From: Kangiellaceae bacterium
GTDB taxonomy: Bacteria; Pseudomonadota; Gammaproteobacteria; Enterobacterales; Kangiellaceae
Length of the DNA: 51,505 nucleotides
Assembly (NCBI GenBank): GCA_019090895.1
Contig: JAHRVB010000025.1
Span: 1-51,505, forward strand
Direction of reading: 5' to 3'
This document shows, one piece after another, positions 27,950 to 39,329 of the stretch. The notes under the pieces were generated by a model. That model was given only the letters and a program-made list of their open reading frames with translations. It was not told the origin of the DNA and made no database searches. A program made the position numbers and the translations under genes. The first letter of the stretch is position 1, and each line of letters begins with the position of its first letter.

Positions 27950-29443
27950 CTAGTTAACCGGTTGAGACGACTTTCTGAACGCTACAATTTCCTTTTGAAC
28001 TGCTGATAAGGGCTTCACCCAAGGCTTCTCTTTCACTCCTTTAGCCAGGTAATCATTTTTAGCGAATTCAGCAAGCGCACGATTAGAGTAAACGTCACTA
28101 ATGATTAAGAATAGAGTTTTGTCATTATTATTTCGACGATAAATACTCATCTGACTTTTCGCCGTATGAGCCTGTTTATATTGCTGAGCCGCGTTTAAGC
28201 TACTAACCCCTGCCCATTGCAAAACGAAATGTGAACTTTCGAAATTCAATAGCGCTTTTTCTTGTTGGGTTAGTTCTATCGACGGTTTAGGGATTGTTTC
28301 GACTTCACTTGTTGGTTGTGCCGTTATAGGTAATTGGGTAGAGTCGATAACAGAATTAATTGCTTTCGTTTTTCTCTTTTGCGCTGATTCTGACCCTATT
28401 TTGAGTTCGTTTTCAGTCACCAAATCCGTGTCTTGAGTTTTAGCTTTTAATTTGTCATTGACCGATTCTTTGGCTTCATTAACTGGAACGGGTGAGTCAG
28501 CCTGTTTCGCATTATTTGCAACCCCTTCAAGTTCAAATGGTTGCTCTGTGCTGCTATCTACTTTAGACGGATTCTCTTCGAACCTCTCACTTTCCTGAAG
28601 AGCGGTTGCCGACTCGGTAGTATTTTCGACTACTAATGGTGGTGTTGTCGTAAATAAACTATTTATTTCATCCTGGAAAACCAACATGCTAACTAGACTA
28701 ATCGCGAGCAGTGTATAAATGACTGACTTGAAGTACGTACCTGTTGTACCAGAAGCAACTTCAACTATCTCTGTTGGGAAATGATCGTCTAGCCATCGAG
28801 ACATGTGGTAATTGAGCTCAGCGGGATTTCCTTTTGATATTTGCCAAAAATAATCGAGTTTTTTATTATCTTTGAGCTCCTCTAACATCGCGCTATTAGG
28901 ATGACTAAAACTGCCTGCGACTAACTTAGCTTCCAATTGTTGTATAGGCTCCAATTCGAATACCACGCACATATCTGGATTTTGCGTATAACAACTGGTT
29001 TGGCTGATTAAGTTGGGTAGGTTTTTCTCTCCAGCGAGCAAAATAAACAGGAAAGATTCCGCTTGAGAGAGCTGACTTTGATTAAGCATTAAAATGAATT
29101 CAACACAAGTAGGAGAAAGCAAGTGGGCATTATCAATAGTGACGAGCACTTTTTGCGAGTGAGTACTTTTAATTCTCTGAGTTAAATCATCATTAGAGTC
29201 CTGCCAACTTAATCCCAACTGCAAACTAATCGTTTTAACCAGCTGGTCTTCCGACATGGCATAGCTAGCATCGATACTGGCAATAACAACTTCTTCGTCG
29301 AGTCGTTGATGCAGCTGACTGATTAAAAAAGTTTTACCAAGACCTTTAGCACCAACAATTACAGCCACTAATTGTGAAAATCTCACTTGATTTTCAAGCG
29401 AATCCATTAGCTGATGTTTCTGTTGGCTGACGTATAAGTCCAC
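27950..29443 (-). CDS. damX: DamX-like protein: AAA ATPase with SPOR domain
   Basis: A 497-aa protein placed after aroB, the usual locus for damX. Residues 1-220 are an ExeA-like AAA ATPase (Walker A GAKGLGKT at 31-38, Walker B VLVTIDNAH near 95-103). One membrane helix lies at about 232-250 (IYTLLAISLVSMLVF), then a low-complexity acidic/Ser/Thr linker, then a C-terminal SPOR domain (about 400-480, HFVLQWAGVSSLNAA) that binds septal peptidoglycan. Known DamX acts at the division septum. The start is GTG at 29443 with GGA upstream; the nearby ATG is out of frame. Confidence 0.87.
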   Translation of the reverse strand: MDLYVSQQKHQLMDSLENQVRFSQLVAVIVGAKGLGKTFLISQLHQRLDEEVVIASIDASYAMSEDQLVKTISLQLGLSWQDSNDDLTQRIKSTHSQKVLVTIDNAHLLSPTCVEFILMLNQSQLSQAESFLFILLAGEKNLPNLISQTSCYTQNPDMCVVFELEPIQQLEAKLVAGSFSHPNSAMLEELKDNKKLDYFWQISKGNPAELNYHMSRWLDDHFPTEIVEVASGTTGTYFKSVIYTLLAISLVSMLVFQDEINSLFTTTPPLVVENTTESATALQESERFEENPSKVDSSTEQPFELEGVANNAKQADSPVPVNEAKESVNDKLKAKTQDTDLVTENELKIGSESAQKRKTKAINSVIDSTQLPITAQPTSEVETIPKPSIELTQQEKALLNFESSHFVLQWAGVSSLNAAQQYKQAHTAKSQMSIYRRNNNDKTLFLIISDVYSNRALAEFAKNDYLAKGVKEKPWVKPLSAVQKEIVAFRKSSQPVN

Positions 29444-29513
29444 TCATTTTTCCGATAGGTAAACTAGCTATTTAAGTTATGTTAGCACATCTTATGAAAC
29501 AGCATGACACGAC

Positions 29514-30590
29514 TTAAGCCGTAAACTCTTGTATTACATCTGCCACTAGCTGTGTGTTCGGTTCTTCTTTTAATATACAACGGTCTTGTTTAACAAGAAC
29601 AAGACGTAATGCTTTTGATTGGTTCTTCTTATCTTTCGTCATCACAGCCAAAAAAGCGTCGACGCTCAACTTCCTTTGTATATTGACAGGCAGTTTGAGT
29701 TTTTCAAGCAGCTGCTGATATTCTTCAACCTTTTGTGAGTCAATGAGGTTTTTTATCTTACTTAAGCTGAGAGCCATCATAATTCCGATAGCTACTGCTT
29801 CTCCATGTAAATAATGTTTGTACTCCGTTAGTGTCTCTAATGCATGCGCAAAAGTATGACCTAGATTAAGAAGCGCTCTTTCTCCTTTTTCTTTTTCATC
29901 TTTAGCAACAATCTCGGATTTCATCTGGCAGCTTAGGTAGATCAATTCGATTAAAGTTTTTCTATCTCGCTCAAACAACTTATCTATTTGGCTCGATAAA
30001 AGTCTTTTAATCGATGCCTCTCCTAATAATGCATATTTTATTATCTCTCCGAATCCAGAAAAATATTCTCTGTCTGGTAGGGTGTCGAGAGTGTCAACAT
30101 CTATAATGACTGCGGACGGCTGATAAAATGCACCCACTAGGTTTTTGCCCTGCTGATGATTGATGGCAGTTTTACCACCAACGGAAGAATCTACTTGAGA
30201 TAGAAGACTGGTAGGAATTTGGACTAGATTCATTCCCCTTTGATAACTCGCAGCCGCAAAACCGGACAAATCACCTATAACCCCTCCCCCAAGCGCTATT
30301 AAGGTGTCATTTCGTCTAAATCCATGCTCTACTAAGTAGTCGATAATTTTAAAAAAACTCTCTCTACTTTTGTAAACTTCGCCGTCGGCTATAATAACTT
30401 GATGAATATTTTTTCCGGCGACGGAATTTTTAACCCTATCGAGGTAAATCGGGGCGATTGTTTCATTTGTAACAAATAATACATTGTCACCATCACAATA
30501 AGACTTCAATAACGAAGAATCATTTAACAAACCAGACCCTATGTGAATAGAATAAGGATTATCTTTTAAAGGTAGCTGCAAAAGACGCAT
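29514..30590 (-). CDS. aroB: 3-dehydroquinate synthase
   Basis: Second step of the shikimate pathway. From the ATG at 30590 the protein is 358 aa (E. coli 362), beginning MRLLQLPLKDNPYSIHIGSG. The frame extends further upstream into aroK, but the internal ATG has AGGTG about 9 nt before it and gives the family length. Motifs: NAD-binding ALGGGVIGDLSGFAAASYQRG, QVDSSVGGKTAINHQQGKN, and the zinc ligands in LLNLGHTFAHALE and HGEAVAIGI. It follows aroK by 10 nt. Confidence 0.96.
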   Translation of the reverse strand: MRLLQLPLKDNPYSIHIGSGLLNDSSLLKSYCDGDNVLFVTNETIAPIYLDRVKNSVAGKNIHQVIIADGEVYKSRESFFKIIDYLVEHGFRRNDTLIALGGGVIGDLSGFAAASYQRGMNLVQIPTSLLSQVDSSVGGKTAINHQQGKNLVGAFYQPSAVIIDVDTLDTLPDREYFSGFGEIIKYALLGEASIKRLLSSQIDKLFERDRKTLIELIYLSCQMKSEIVAKDEKEKGERALLNLGHTFAHALETLTEYKHYLHGEAVAIGIMMALSLSKIKNLIDSQKVEEYQQLLEKLKLPVNIQRKLSVDAFLAVMTKDKKNQSKALRLVLVKQDRCILKEEPNTQLVADVIQEFTA

Positions 30591-30600
30591 GATTTTGCAC

Positions 30601-31122
30601 CTAATTTTCGTTGATTTGATTGGCGATCTTATTAGCGACTGATTTAATAGAGTTTTCGTTGGTCGCAACAATAACATCGGCAATTTCCCGGTATTGTGCG
30701 TCGCGCTCTTTGTGTAAAGCAATAAGTGTTGCTTCAGGATCGTCTGACTTTTGCAATAGAGGTCGTCTCTTATCTTTGCGTGTTCTTTCAAGCTGTTGCT
30801 CTATCGAAGTCTCCAAGTAAACGACAATACCTCTACCCGCAAGAAAAGTGCGATTTTCTGGAGTGACCACTGCCCCGCCACCAGTGGCGAGTACAATGCC
30901 CTGCTTTTGAGATAGTTCGGCAATTATCTCTTTTTCGCGTTCGCGAAAGCCATCTTCGCCTTCAATATCGAATATCCAATCGATCGGTGCGCCCGTTCGT
31001 GACTCAATCTCTTGATCAGTATCAATAAACTCTAAATGCAGAAGTTGAGCCAATTGTTTACCAATCGTCGTCTTTCCGGCACCCATTGGGCCGACTAAGA
31101 ATATGTTTCGTTTACCTTTCAT
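30601..31122 (-). CDS. aroK: Shikimate kinase
   Basis: Phosphorylates shikimate with ATP. The protein is 173 aa, matching AroK. P-loop [17 protein letters not shown] (about 9-25), DTDQEIE for shikimate/Mg binding, [20 protein letters not shown] and the lid RRPLLQ are present. It lies between pilQ and aroB as in Pseudomonas and enterics; both aro genes may be read from the pil transcript past the weak hairpin at 31162-31179 or from an unseen promoter. Confidence 0.97.
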   Translation of the reverse strand: MKGKRNIFLVGPMGAGKTTIGKQLAQLLHLEFIDTDQEIESRTGAPIDWIFDIEGEDGFREREKEIIAELSQKQGIVLATGGGAVVTPENRTFLAGRGIVVYLETSIEQQLERTRKDKRRPLLQKSDDPEATLIALHKERDAQYREIADVIVATNENSIKSVANKIANQINEN

Positions 31123-31161
31123 AAAATTAGCTTTTATTTTGTCCTACGTTAGAAACACAAG

Positions 31162-31182
31162 AACCCGCAACAGCGGGTTTTT
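31162..31182. terminator. GC-rich hairpin between pilQ and aroK
   Basis: AACCCGC (31162-31168) pairs with GCGGGTT (31173-31179), loop AACA. The T-run (31178-31182) is on the plus-strand side. On the minus strand, which carries the genes, the hairpin is followed only by TTCTTG. It may therefore reduce, not end, read-through from pilQ into aroK. Confidence 0.45.
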
Positions 31183-31202
31183 GCGCAGATCTTTAAATAA
31201 AT

Positions 31203-33287
31203 CTATTGAATAGTGTCTTTGACTATTTTTGGTGTAACAAACATCAATAGTTCTTGTTTTGCAGATGAGTCTTTAGTCGATCGAAATAATGCTCCAATAC
31301 CAGGTAAATCACCTAGTAATGGTACTTTAGTCACTTCTCTATTGACTCTTTGTTGATAAACACCACCTAAAACGATGGTTTCACCATTTTCAACCAAGAC
31401 TCTTGTACCAACTTCTCGTGTGTTGATTGCTGGTCCAAAAACCGTATCTTCACCACGGGTATCCTGATTAATCTGCAACTCTAGGATTATACGATCATCT
31501 GGAGTGATTTGTGGAGTTACCTTTAAACTTAATACTGCTTTTTTGAACGTTACCGTCGTATTTCCGGCCGAACTCGCCTGTAAATAAGGTATTTGCTCCC
31601 CGGATTCGATGTAAGCTTCATTGTTATTAGTCGTAAATACTCTTGGCGATGCGATAACTTCACCTCGAGATTCACTTTCTAGCGCAGAAAGTTCTACATC
31701 AAGAATCGTGCCTTCTGCTAATCGAGCAAATGTTAATCCAATAGTTCCCGCAGCTTGAGAAACCGGTAAATTAACCGAAAGTGATCGGTCTTGCGGGTCT
31801 GGCCCACCAAACAATAAATTATTAGTTGCACCTTGCGTTCCAGATATAGCAGCTTGACTACCCAAATCTGATATTCCAAATTTAACGCCGAGTTCATCAG
31901 TGAATCCATTATCGGCAACAACAATTCGGGACTCGATTAAAACTTGTCGAATTGGAATATCAAGACGATTAACCATTCGCCGAATTGAATCGAGTTTTTT
32001 AGCGGTGTCTTGAACAAGTAATATATTAGTTCTTTCATCAACGGAAACACTGCCTCGTGGACTCAAATAATTAGCACCTTTAGTAAGAATTAGTTCCGAC
32101 ATATTCGCCGCTTTGGCATAATTAACTTGGATAAACTCCGACTGTAATGGCGCGAGTTGCTCGATTTGCTTTTCTGTTTGTAATTGCAACGCTTCTCTGG
32201 CTGCTATCTCCTCAGCAGGAGCAATCAGCATTACATTGCCTGTTTTACGCTTATCCAATCCTTTTGTTTTAAGAATAATGTCTAGGGCTTGGTCCCATGG
32301 AACTTGATTTAACCTTAGCGCTATCGAACCGGAAACAGTATCACTGGTTATCATATTGATATTGGTAAATTCAGATAGAATAGTCAATGCAGATCTTACT
32401 GGAATGATTTGGAAGTTAAGTGAAAGTCTTTCACCTGTATAAACTGGAGCTTGTAAACTCTTGCGTTCGATTTCTTCTTTGGTCAATGGCTTTAATTCGA
32501 TGATATAAGAATTATTGGCCTGGTACGCAAGATATTCAAATTCATTAAGAGTATCGATGGCCAATCGAACATTGTTACCTACTCGGCTTGTTGAAATTAA
32601 TTGAGCTGGTGTTGCGAAATCAATAACATCGAGCTTTCTCACTAGCTCGTCTGCAATTCGAGCATCGACAAAGTCAGCTAGAATCGTGCGACCTTCTTTC
32701 CTAAGGTCGATCCCCATATTCGAATTACCTAAATCAATAATGACTCTACCTTCGCCGTTTTCACCGCGCCTAAAGTCAATATTAGTAATGTCGTTTGATC
32801 CCGCTTTTTTTGAAGATGCGGCTACAATCGTATTTGATTGTGAGGCAGAACTGTCAGAAGAACCATGACCTACGGTGACAATCAAATCATTCCCGTCTAC
32901 TCGTGTCGAATACGGAGCCATTTCCACTAGATTAATCACTAGTCGAGTTCTACCACCTGCTTCAATAGCTGTCACACTTCGAGTCACTCCGACTCCAATG
33001 TTGTGTGTCTTCTTTGTAAGGTTGGTTGTTACGCCGGCAAAATCCATCGCGATGCGTGCTGGGTTGTTAGTCGTGAATTCTTGAAAATTTGGCGGTGGTG
33101 AATCCATAGAAACCCTAATCTCTACTTTGTCTCCTGGCATCACATTGAAATCTACTTTTGATATTTCTGTGCCATTGACTATGCCAACAAACATCACTAA
33201 AACAATAACCAAACACTGTTTCAATTTTTGGCAAGCCATAATGCCCACTCCTATTCTTCTTAATTTAGTGTTATCCCGAATACTCAT
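31203..33287 (-). CDS. pilQ: Type IV pilus secretin
   Basis: Outer-membrane secretin pore for the type IV pilus. The protein is 694 aa. The signal segment lies at about 20-42; two AMIN domains follow (about 45-270), then a secretin/TonB N-terminal (STN) domain (PVRSALTILSEFTNINMITSD), an N-domain and the C-terminal secretin domain with VPLLGDLPGIGALFRS near 650-666. The ATG at 33287 has AGGAG at ideal spacing. It is the last gene of pilMNOPQ, 18 bp after pilP. Confidence 0.97.
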   Translation of the reverse strand: MSIRDNTKLRRIGVGIMACQKLKQCLVIVLVMFVGIVNGTEISKVDFNVMPGDKVEIRVSMDSPPPNFQEFTTNNPARIAMDFAGVTTNLTKKTHNIGVGVTRSVTAIEAGGRTRLVINLVEMAPYSTRVDGNDLIVTVGHGSSDSSASQSNTIVAASSKKAGSNDITNIDFRRGENGEGRVIIDLGNSNMGIDLRKEGRTILADFVDARIADELVRKLDVIDFATPAQLISTSRVGNNVRLAIDTLNEFEYLAYQANNSYIIELKPLTKEEIERKSLQAPVYTGERLSLNFQIIPVRSALTILSEFTNINMITSDTVSGSIALRLNQVPWDQALDIILKTKGLDKRKTGNVMLIAPAEEIAAREALQLQTEKQIEQLAPLQSEFIQVNYAKAANMSELILTKGANYLSPRGSVSVDERTNILLVQDTAKKLDSIRRMVNRLDIPIRQVLIESRIVVADNGFTDELGVKFGISDLGSQAAISGTQGATNNLLFGGPDPQDRSLSVNLPVSQAAGTIGLTFARLAEGTILDVELSALESESRGEVIASPRVFTTNNNEAYIESGEQIPYLQASSAGNTTVTFKKAVLSLKVTPQITPDDRIILELQINQDTRGEDTVFGPAINTREVGTRVLVENGETIVLGGVYQQRVNREVTKVPLLGDLPGIGALFRSTKDSSAKQELLMFVTPKIVKDTIQ

Positions 33288-33305
33288 AAAAACTCCTAGT
33301 GCCCG

Positions 33306-33899
33306 CTACCCTTCGGCCAGCGTTAAATATACTTTTCTTTTTTCCCAACAACCTTTGCTATCGGGCACCAATGTTGAAATTTCAATTTGTTGTGAAGAAA
33401 TTGAATCGATCTGTCCATGATGGATACCGAGATATTCTCCCGATTGAACTTTGACAACGTTTCCACTAATAGGTCCCGCTGTCATTTTTATCAAGCCCCA
33501 CTCTTTACCGGGACGATTTAGTGTTCCAACCATCTCCATTGAATCTAAAGAATAACGCTCTAAATCTTCTCGACGCCTATCAGGATCTGGTCTAATAGCT
33601 TCATCACAGCCATCATGGAGGAGCTTAAGCTGTTGCTCTAACTCCAATTCCATGACTGCAAATGGACTTCTTAGACTCAACGAAGCGTAATCGTGTGGCT
33701 GATAAACTTTAACATCCGGCATTGGCTCTATTCGACCCGGCGGCTTTGCCTTAATATTGTCGACCCAAGTTTCCAAGTCTTCTGTATTTCCTCCACAGGA
33801 AACTAAAACCAAAGAGATTATTCCAAGACCGATTACTCGACTTGGCTGAATTAATTTTCTCGAGCATTTAGCCATTTTACGATTGAGATTAAACATCAT
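33306..33899 (-). CDS. pilP: Type IV pilus assembly lipoprotein
   Basis: Inner-membrane lipoprotein linking PilNO to PilQ. The protein is 197 aa with lipobox LVLVSC (Cys35), a Pro-rich stretch and a C-terminal beta domain (IKMTAGPISGNVVKVQSGEYLGIHHGQI). The start ATG at 33899 or 33896 overlaps the pilO stop by a few bases. The pre-lipobox segment is a little long, so the shorter start is possible. Confidence 0.95.
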   Translation of the reverse strand: MMFNLNRKMAKCSRKLIQPSRVIGLGIISLVLVSCGGNTEDLETWVDNIKAKPPGRIEPMPDVKVYQPHDYASLSLRSPFAVMELELEQQLKLLHDGCDEAIRPDPDRRREDLERYSLDSMEMVGTLNRPGKEWGLIKMTAGPISGNVVKVQSGEYLGIHHGQIDSISSQQIEISTLVPDSKGCWEKRKVYLTLAEG

Positions 33900-34519
33900 T
33901 GTTTGTCTCCCGCATCGGCTCGATAAGTTTTTGCAGTGATATTCATTACCAAAAGCTTTTCATCCGGTGAACTACTTACATTTCCGTCACCAATTTGAAT
34001 AGTAAAATCATGCAAAGTCACTATTCGTGGCAACCTTGATACTCGGCTGACAAAAACAGCTAGTTGATGATAACCACCAGTGACTTGAATTTCGATGGGT
34101 TTCTCGGAATAAAACTCAGCATCGACTTCCTTTTTAAAAGAGGCTGCAGAAATATCACATCCAGCACCAGTTGCGGCGTAGGATATTTCATCCAGTAACT
34201 CAGCCATTTGATCAGCTTTAGGAAGCTGCTGCAAAAGCGTTTGAAAACTATCTTTGATGGTTTGCATCTGTCGTTTATAAGCTTCTAAATTCACAGCTTT
34301 CGCTTGCTTTTTTTCGAAATCTTTTTTGAGATCAATTTCTTTTCGTTCAATTACCACCAGCGCGTCAGATTGATCTCCTATAAAGAAGTAGAATCCAAGA
34401 AACACGACCAACGAAAATACCAGTGCTGCCATAATTGCTTTGCCAGCAAAAGGCCACGAACCCATGTTAGTGAAATCAATATCGCTAACATCAAGATCAT
34501 TTAGATTTTTTAAATCCAT
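33896..34519 (-). CDS. pilO: Type IV pilus inner-membrane protein PilO
   Basis: A 207-aa bitopic protein with a membrane helix at about 28-48 (AIMAALVFSLVVFLGFYFFI), then a coiled coil (KKDFEKKQAKAVNLEAYKRQM) and a ferredoxin-like periplasmic domain. It forms the PilN-PilO heterodimer of the alignment complex. The start overlaps the pilN stop by 1 nt (TAATG). Confidence 0.95.
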   Translation of the reverse strand: MDLKNLNDLDVSDIDFTNMGSWPFAGKAIMAALVFSLVVFLGFYFFIGDQSDALVVIERKEIDLKKDFEKKQAKAVNLEAYKRQMQTIKDSFQTLLQQLPKADQMAELLDEISYAATGAGCDISAASFKKEVDAEFYSEKPIEIQVTGGYHQLAVFVSRVSRLPRIVTLHDFTIQIGDGNVSSSPDEKLLVMNITAKTYRADAGDKQ

Positions 34520-35084
34520 TATTTAGCCTCCTTTTTATTAGCGTTAGGAGACGTTATTTTGGTCTTCAATTTGAATATTTTCCTACCAGACCCTGAATCC
34601 TGATCATCTTCGATATCGTCAATATCAGGTTTCGTTATCCATTGAGATGCTGCTAGATTTCTCATAAAATTAGAAATTCTCGGAGATGACTCTGCAACTC
34701 CTGTGAACAATACAACATCATTTTTTCTTTCAATCTGTATCATGTTCATACCTTCCGGTATTTTTTGCACGATTTCGTCAAATAAATGAACAATTTGCGG
34801 TCGACTTTTCTGTAAGTCTTGAATCAAGTCCATTCGCTCTACCAATTCTTTCCTTTCGGTCTCAAGCGTCGTTATTTCCTTAATTTTAGTATCTAATTGG
34901 CGTGTTTGGCTTTCAAGATAGTTATTTCGGCCGCGCTGATTCTCAATTTGATCGTTGTAGAACATGTAAACTGACCACATTGCCACAACACCTAAAACTG
35001 CAACCAAGCCGAGTACACTGACGAATTGGCGTTGCCTTTCCGTTCGTTCCTCTTCTCGCCAAGGTAAAAGGTTAATGTTTGCCA

Positions 35085-35085
<1 letters not shown>
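34519..35085 (-). CDS. pilN: Type IV pilus inner-membrane protein PilN
   Basis: A 188-aa protein. The conserved cytoplasmic N-terminus MANINLLPWREEERTERQ docks onto PilM. A membrane helix (about 24-45) and a coiled-coil/periplasmic region follow. The start overlaps the pilM stop by 1 nt (TAATG). Confidence 0.96.
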
Positions 35086-36500
<1,415 letters not shown>

Positions 36501-39308
36501 ATGAAACGAATCACAAAGCTAACAGCTAAATTTGCATATTATGTGACCTTGTTCACAGTATGCGCTCTTATGGGATTTATCGGCCTTTATTTGGCAGTGG
36601 GTCCCGATCTGCCAGCAGTTGACTCTATTCGTCAAATACGACTGCAAACTCCCATGAGTATTTATGCCAAAGATGGCCAGCTGATTAATGAGTTTGGTAA
36701 CGTCCGACGAATTCCCATTACTCTCGATCAAGTACCTCAAGATTTCGTTGACGCACTACTATCTACCGAAGACGTGCGCTTTTATGAACATTCAGGCGTT
36801 GATTTTAAAGGAGTTCTGCGCGCAATTCTAAATTTGGCAACGACTGGAACTAAGAGCCAAGGTGCTAGCACTATTACTATGCTGGTAGCTCGCAACTATT
36901 ATCTCACTCGCGAAAAACGTTTTTCTCGTAAATTTACAGAAATGTTTGTTGCTTGGAAATTAGAATCCGAACTGTCCAAAGACGAAATACTGGAATTATT
37001 TCTTAATAAAATATTATTTGGACATCGCGCTTGGGGACTAGGAGCCGCTTCTCAAGTTTATTATGGGAAACCACTAAACCAACTTGAGTTACCTCAGCTA
37101 GCAACACTTGCAGGCATACCCAACGGACCCTCTATATTTAATCCTATAAGTAGACCAGAATTAGCTAAGCAAAGACGTAAACATGTATTAGGAAGAATGT
37201 TGGCTGAAGGTCATATCGACCAACAAGAATATGAGGAAGCAAATGCCCAACCCATAAAAACGACTCGACACGGAGCAAAAACCACGGTTGATGCTCAGTA
37301 CGTTGCCGAAATGGTCCACATGGACATGATTCACCAATTTGGAGCGGAAGTTGCTCACAGTGATGGACTTAAAATCTACACAAGTTTAGACCCGCAACTG
37401 CAAATTTATGCTCAAGATGCACTACGAACAAGCTTACTTGAGTATGATAAACGACATGGTTTTCGCGACGTTGAACATCACTACGATATTCAAGAAACCC
37501 ACACTGAGTCTGAACGACTCGAGTGGATTGCTGATTTTTCTGAGGTTGGTGAGTTAATACCGGCTCTGGTTATCAGTACTGAAACGACTCAAGCCGAAGT
37601 TTTACTGGCCGACGGTAGCCATGGATTAGTATTACTAGAAGACTCTGTTTGGGCTAGAAAATACATTGACGAAAACCATCGAGCGTATGGAAAAATAAAG
37701 GATATTGAACAAATTTTTACCGTCGGAGATGTCATCCGAGTAATACCAACAAGTCGATTTGAACTAGCAGAATTGGCTGATGAAGGAGTCGATACTGCAG
37801 AATCTAGCGATCCAAGTGAAAACGGTTCTATAACTACCCAAAATGAAGAAGAGACAGAACAACAAGCGGAGGAGCGAGAAGCACTTAAAACAGCCACTAA
37901 AGTTGATGGGCCTAAGAGTATTTACTTACTGTCACAAATACCTGATGTAAACAGTGGATTCGTAGTTCTTAATCCTCAAAATGGCGCAGTCGAAGCGCTA
38001 GCTGGCGGATTCAATTACAGCTTAAGTAAATTCAACATGGTGACTCAAGCAAGAAGACAACCCGGCTCGAACATCAAACCTTTCATTTATTCTGCAGCGC
38101 TCGAAAAAGGGTTTACCGCAGCATCTTTAATTAACGATTCACCCTATATAGAGAATGATGTATCAGCCGGTAATTTTTGGCGCCCAGAAAATGACAGTGG
38201 TAATTATCGCGGCCCAACTCGCCTACGAGTTGCTTTGAGTTGGTCAATTAATACTGTTGCAATTCGACTGATCAAGAAATTTGGTCCGAGATATGCAAAA
38301 GCATATTTGGAGAAAATCGGTTTTCCTGGTTCTAGAATGCAGCCCTATCCTTCGCTAGCACTGGGATCCGCATCTTTTACACCCATGGAAGTCGCTTCAG
38401 GGTACGCCACATTAGCAAACGGTGGTTACCAAATAGCACCTTGGTACATCCAACGAATTGAAGATAGTCACGGTCAGATCCTTTTTGAACAAGAACCGAT
38501 ACAAGTTTGTGAAGAATGTTTTTCAATCATCAAATTACAAGAAGAAGCAGAACTTGAAAGGCAGTTATTCATTGAATCAACAGCTGATGAGCAAAGCTTG
38601 GAAACCGATACGCAACAATTGTCTCGAGTAAAGCCACTCACTGAAACTCAAGAGCTGGAAATAAACCCAACAAGTCATATATCAGGTGATTTGATGCTAG
38701 ATGAGAATGCTCAAATTAGTAACATGCCTTTATTGCCCGTTGCTAAAGAAAAAATTGCGCCGCGAGTTATCGAAGCAAGAAATCGGTATATCATCAACAG
38801 TATGCTGAAAGATGTTATTCATGCTGGAACTGCGTGGCGCCCCCTCAGTACATCAAAGAGTCCATTACTTAAGCGCCACGATATCGCGGGGAAAACCGGT
38901 ACAACCAATGATGTGAAGGATGCGTGGTTTTCGGGATATAACAACCGCTATGTGGCTTCGGCATGGGTTGGATTCCGCGATCATAGCAAAAAATTGGGGA
39001 AATCTGAGTTTGGTGGTCGTGCAGCGCTACCGATTTGGCAAAAGTTCATGGAAAAGGCTCTCGAAGGAACCAAACAATATAACCTTCCCCGGCCTGATGG
39101 AATCGTTGATGTCAAAATTGACCTGACTAACGGTAAGTTAGCTAGCGCAAACTCAAAACGCTCAAATTTTGAAGTTTTTAGAGTGGAAAATACGCCAACT
39201 GAATACTCAGAAGAAGCGGCAGAAAATATTTTGGATGAACTCGACGAGCAACAATTACCTGATGAAGAAACAGATGACGAAATTACAGACGAAATAGATT
39301 TCGACTAG
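36501..39308 (+). CDS. mrcA: Penicillin-binding protein 1A, bifunctional transglycosylase/transpeptidase
   Basis: Class A PBP, 935 aa (longer than the E. coli protein at about 850). N-terminal membrane anchor at about 12-34; GT51 domain with catalytic Glu90 in LLSTEDVRFYEHSGVDFKG, then GASTITMLVARN and EILELFLNKI. The OB-like region between the domains has an acidic/Gln-rich insert (about 425-465). The transpeptidase has Ser523 of SNIK (RQPGSNIKPF), SWSIN, and Lys798 of KTG (AGKTGTTNDVKDAW). A second insert (about 680-740, Glu/Gln/Thr-rich) interrupts the transpeptidase before VIEARNRYI, and the C-terminus ends in a strongly acidic tail. Divergent from pilM. Confidence 0.96.
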   Translation: MKRITKLTAKFAYYVTLFTVCALMGFIGLYLAVGPDLPAVDSIRQIRLQTPMSIYAKDGQLINEFGNVRRIPITLDQVPQDFVDALLSTEDVRFYEHSGVDFKGVLRAILNLATTGTKSQGASTITMLVARNYYLTREKRFSRKFTEMFVAWKLESELSKDEILELFLNKILFGHRAWGLGAASQVYYGKPLNQLELPQLATLAGIPNGPSIFNPISRPELAKQRRKHVLGRMLAEGHIDQQEYEEANAQPIKTTRHGAKTTVDAQYVAEMVHMDMIHQFGAEVAHSDGLKIYTSLDPQLQIYAQDALRTSLLEYDKRHGFRDVEHHYDIQETHTESERLEWIADFSEVGELIPALVISTETTQAEVLLADGSHGLVLLEDSVWARKYIDENHRAYGKIKDIEQIFTVGDVIRVIPTSRFELAELADEGVDTAESSDPSENGSITTQNEEETEQQAEEREALKTATKVDGPKSIYLLSQIPDVNSGFVVLNPQNGAVEALAGGFNYSLSKFNMVTQARRQPGSNIKPFIYSAALEKGFTAASLINDSPYIENDVSAGNFWRPENDSGNYRGPTRLRVALSWSINTVAIRLIKKFGPRYAKAYLEKIGFPGSRMQPYPSLALGSASFTPMEVASGYATLANGGYQIAPWYIQRIEDSHGQILFEQEPIQVCEECFSIIKLQEEAELERQLFIESTADEQSLETDTQQLSRVKPLTETQELEINPTSHISGDLMLDENAQISNMPLLPVAKEKIAPRVIEARNRYIINSMLKDVIHAGTAWRPLSTSKSPLLKRHDIAGKTGTTNDVKDAWFSGYNNRYVASAWVGFRDHSKKLGKSEFGGRAALPIWQKFMEKALEGTKQYNLPRPDGIVDVKIDLTNGKLASANSKRSNFEVFRVENTPTEYSEEAAENILDELDEQQLPDEETDDEITDEIDFD

Positions 39309-39329
39309 TTGCTAACAATTAAAACTGAA

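Noticed and set aside
30591-30791. Upstream extension of aroB into aroK (425-aa version)
   Set aside because: The extension lies wholly within aroK in another frame; the ATG at 30590 has a good RBS and gives the family length.
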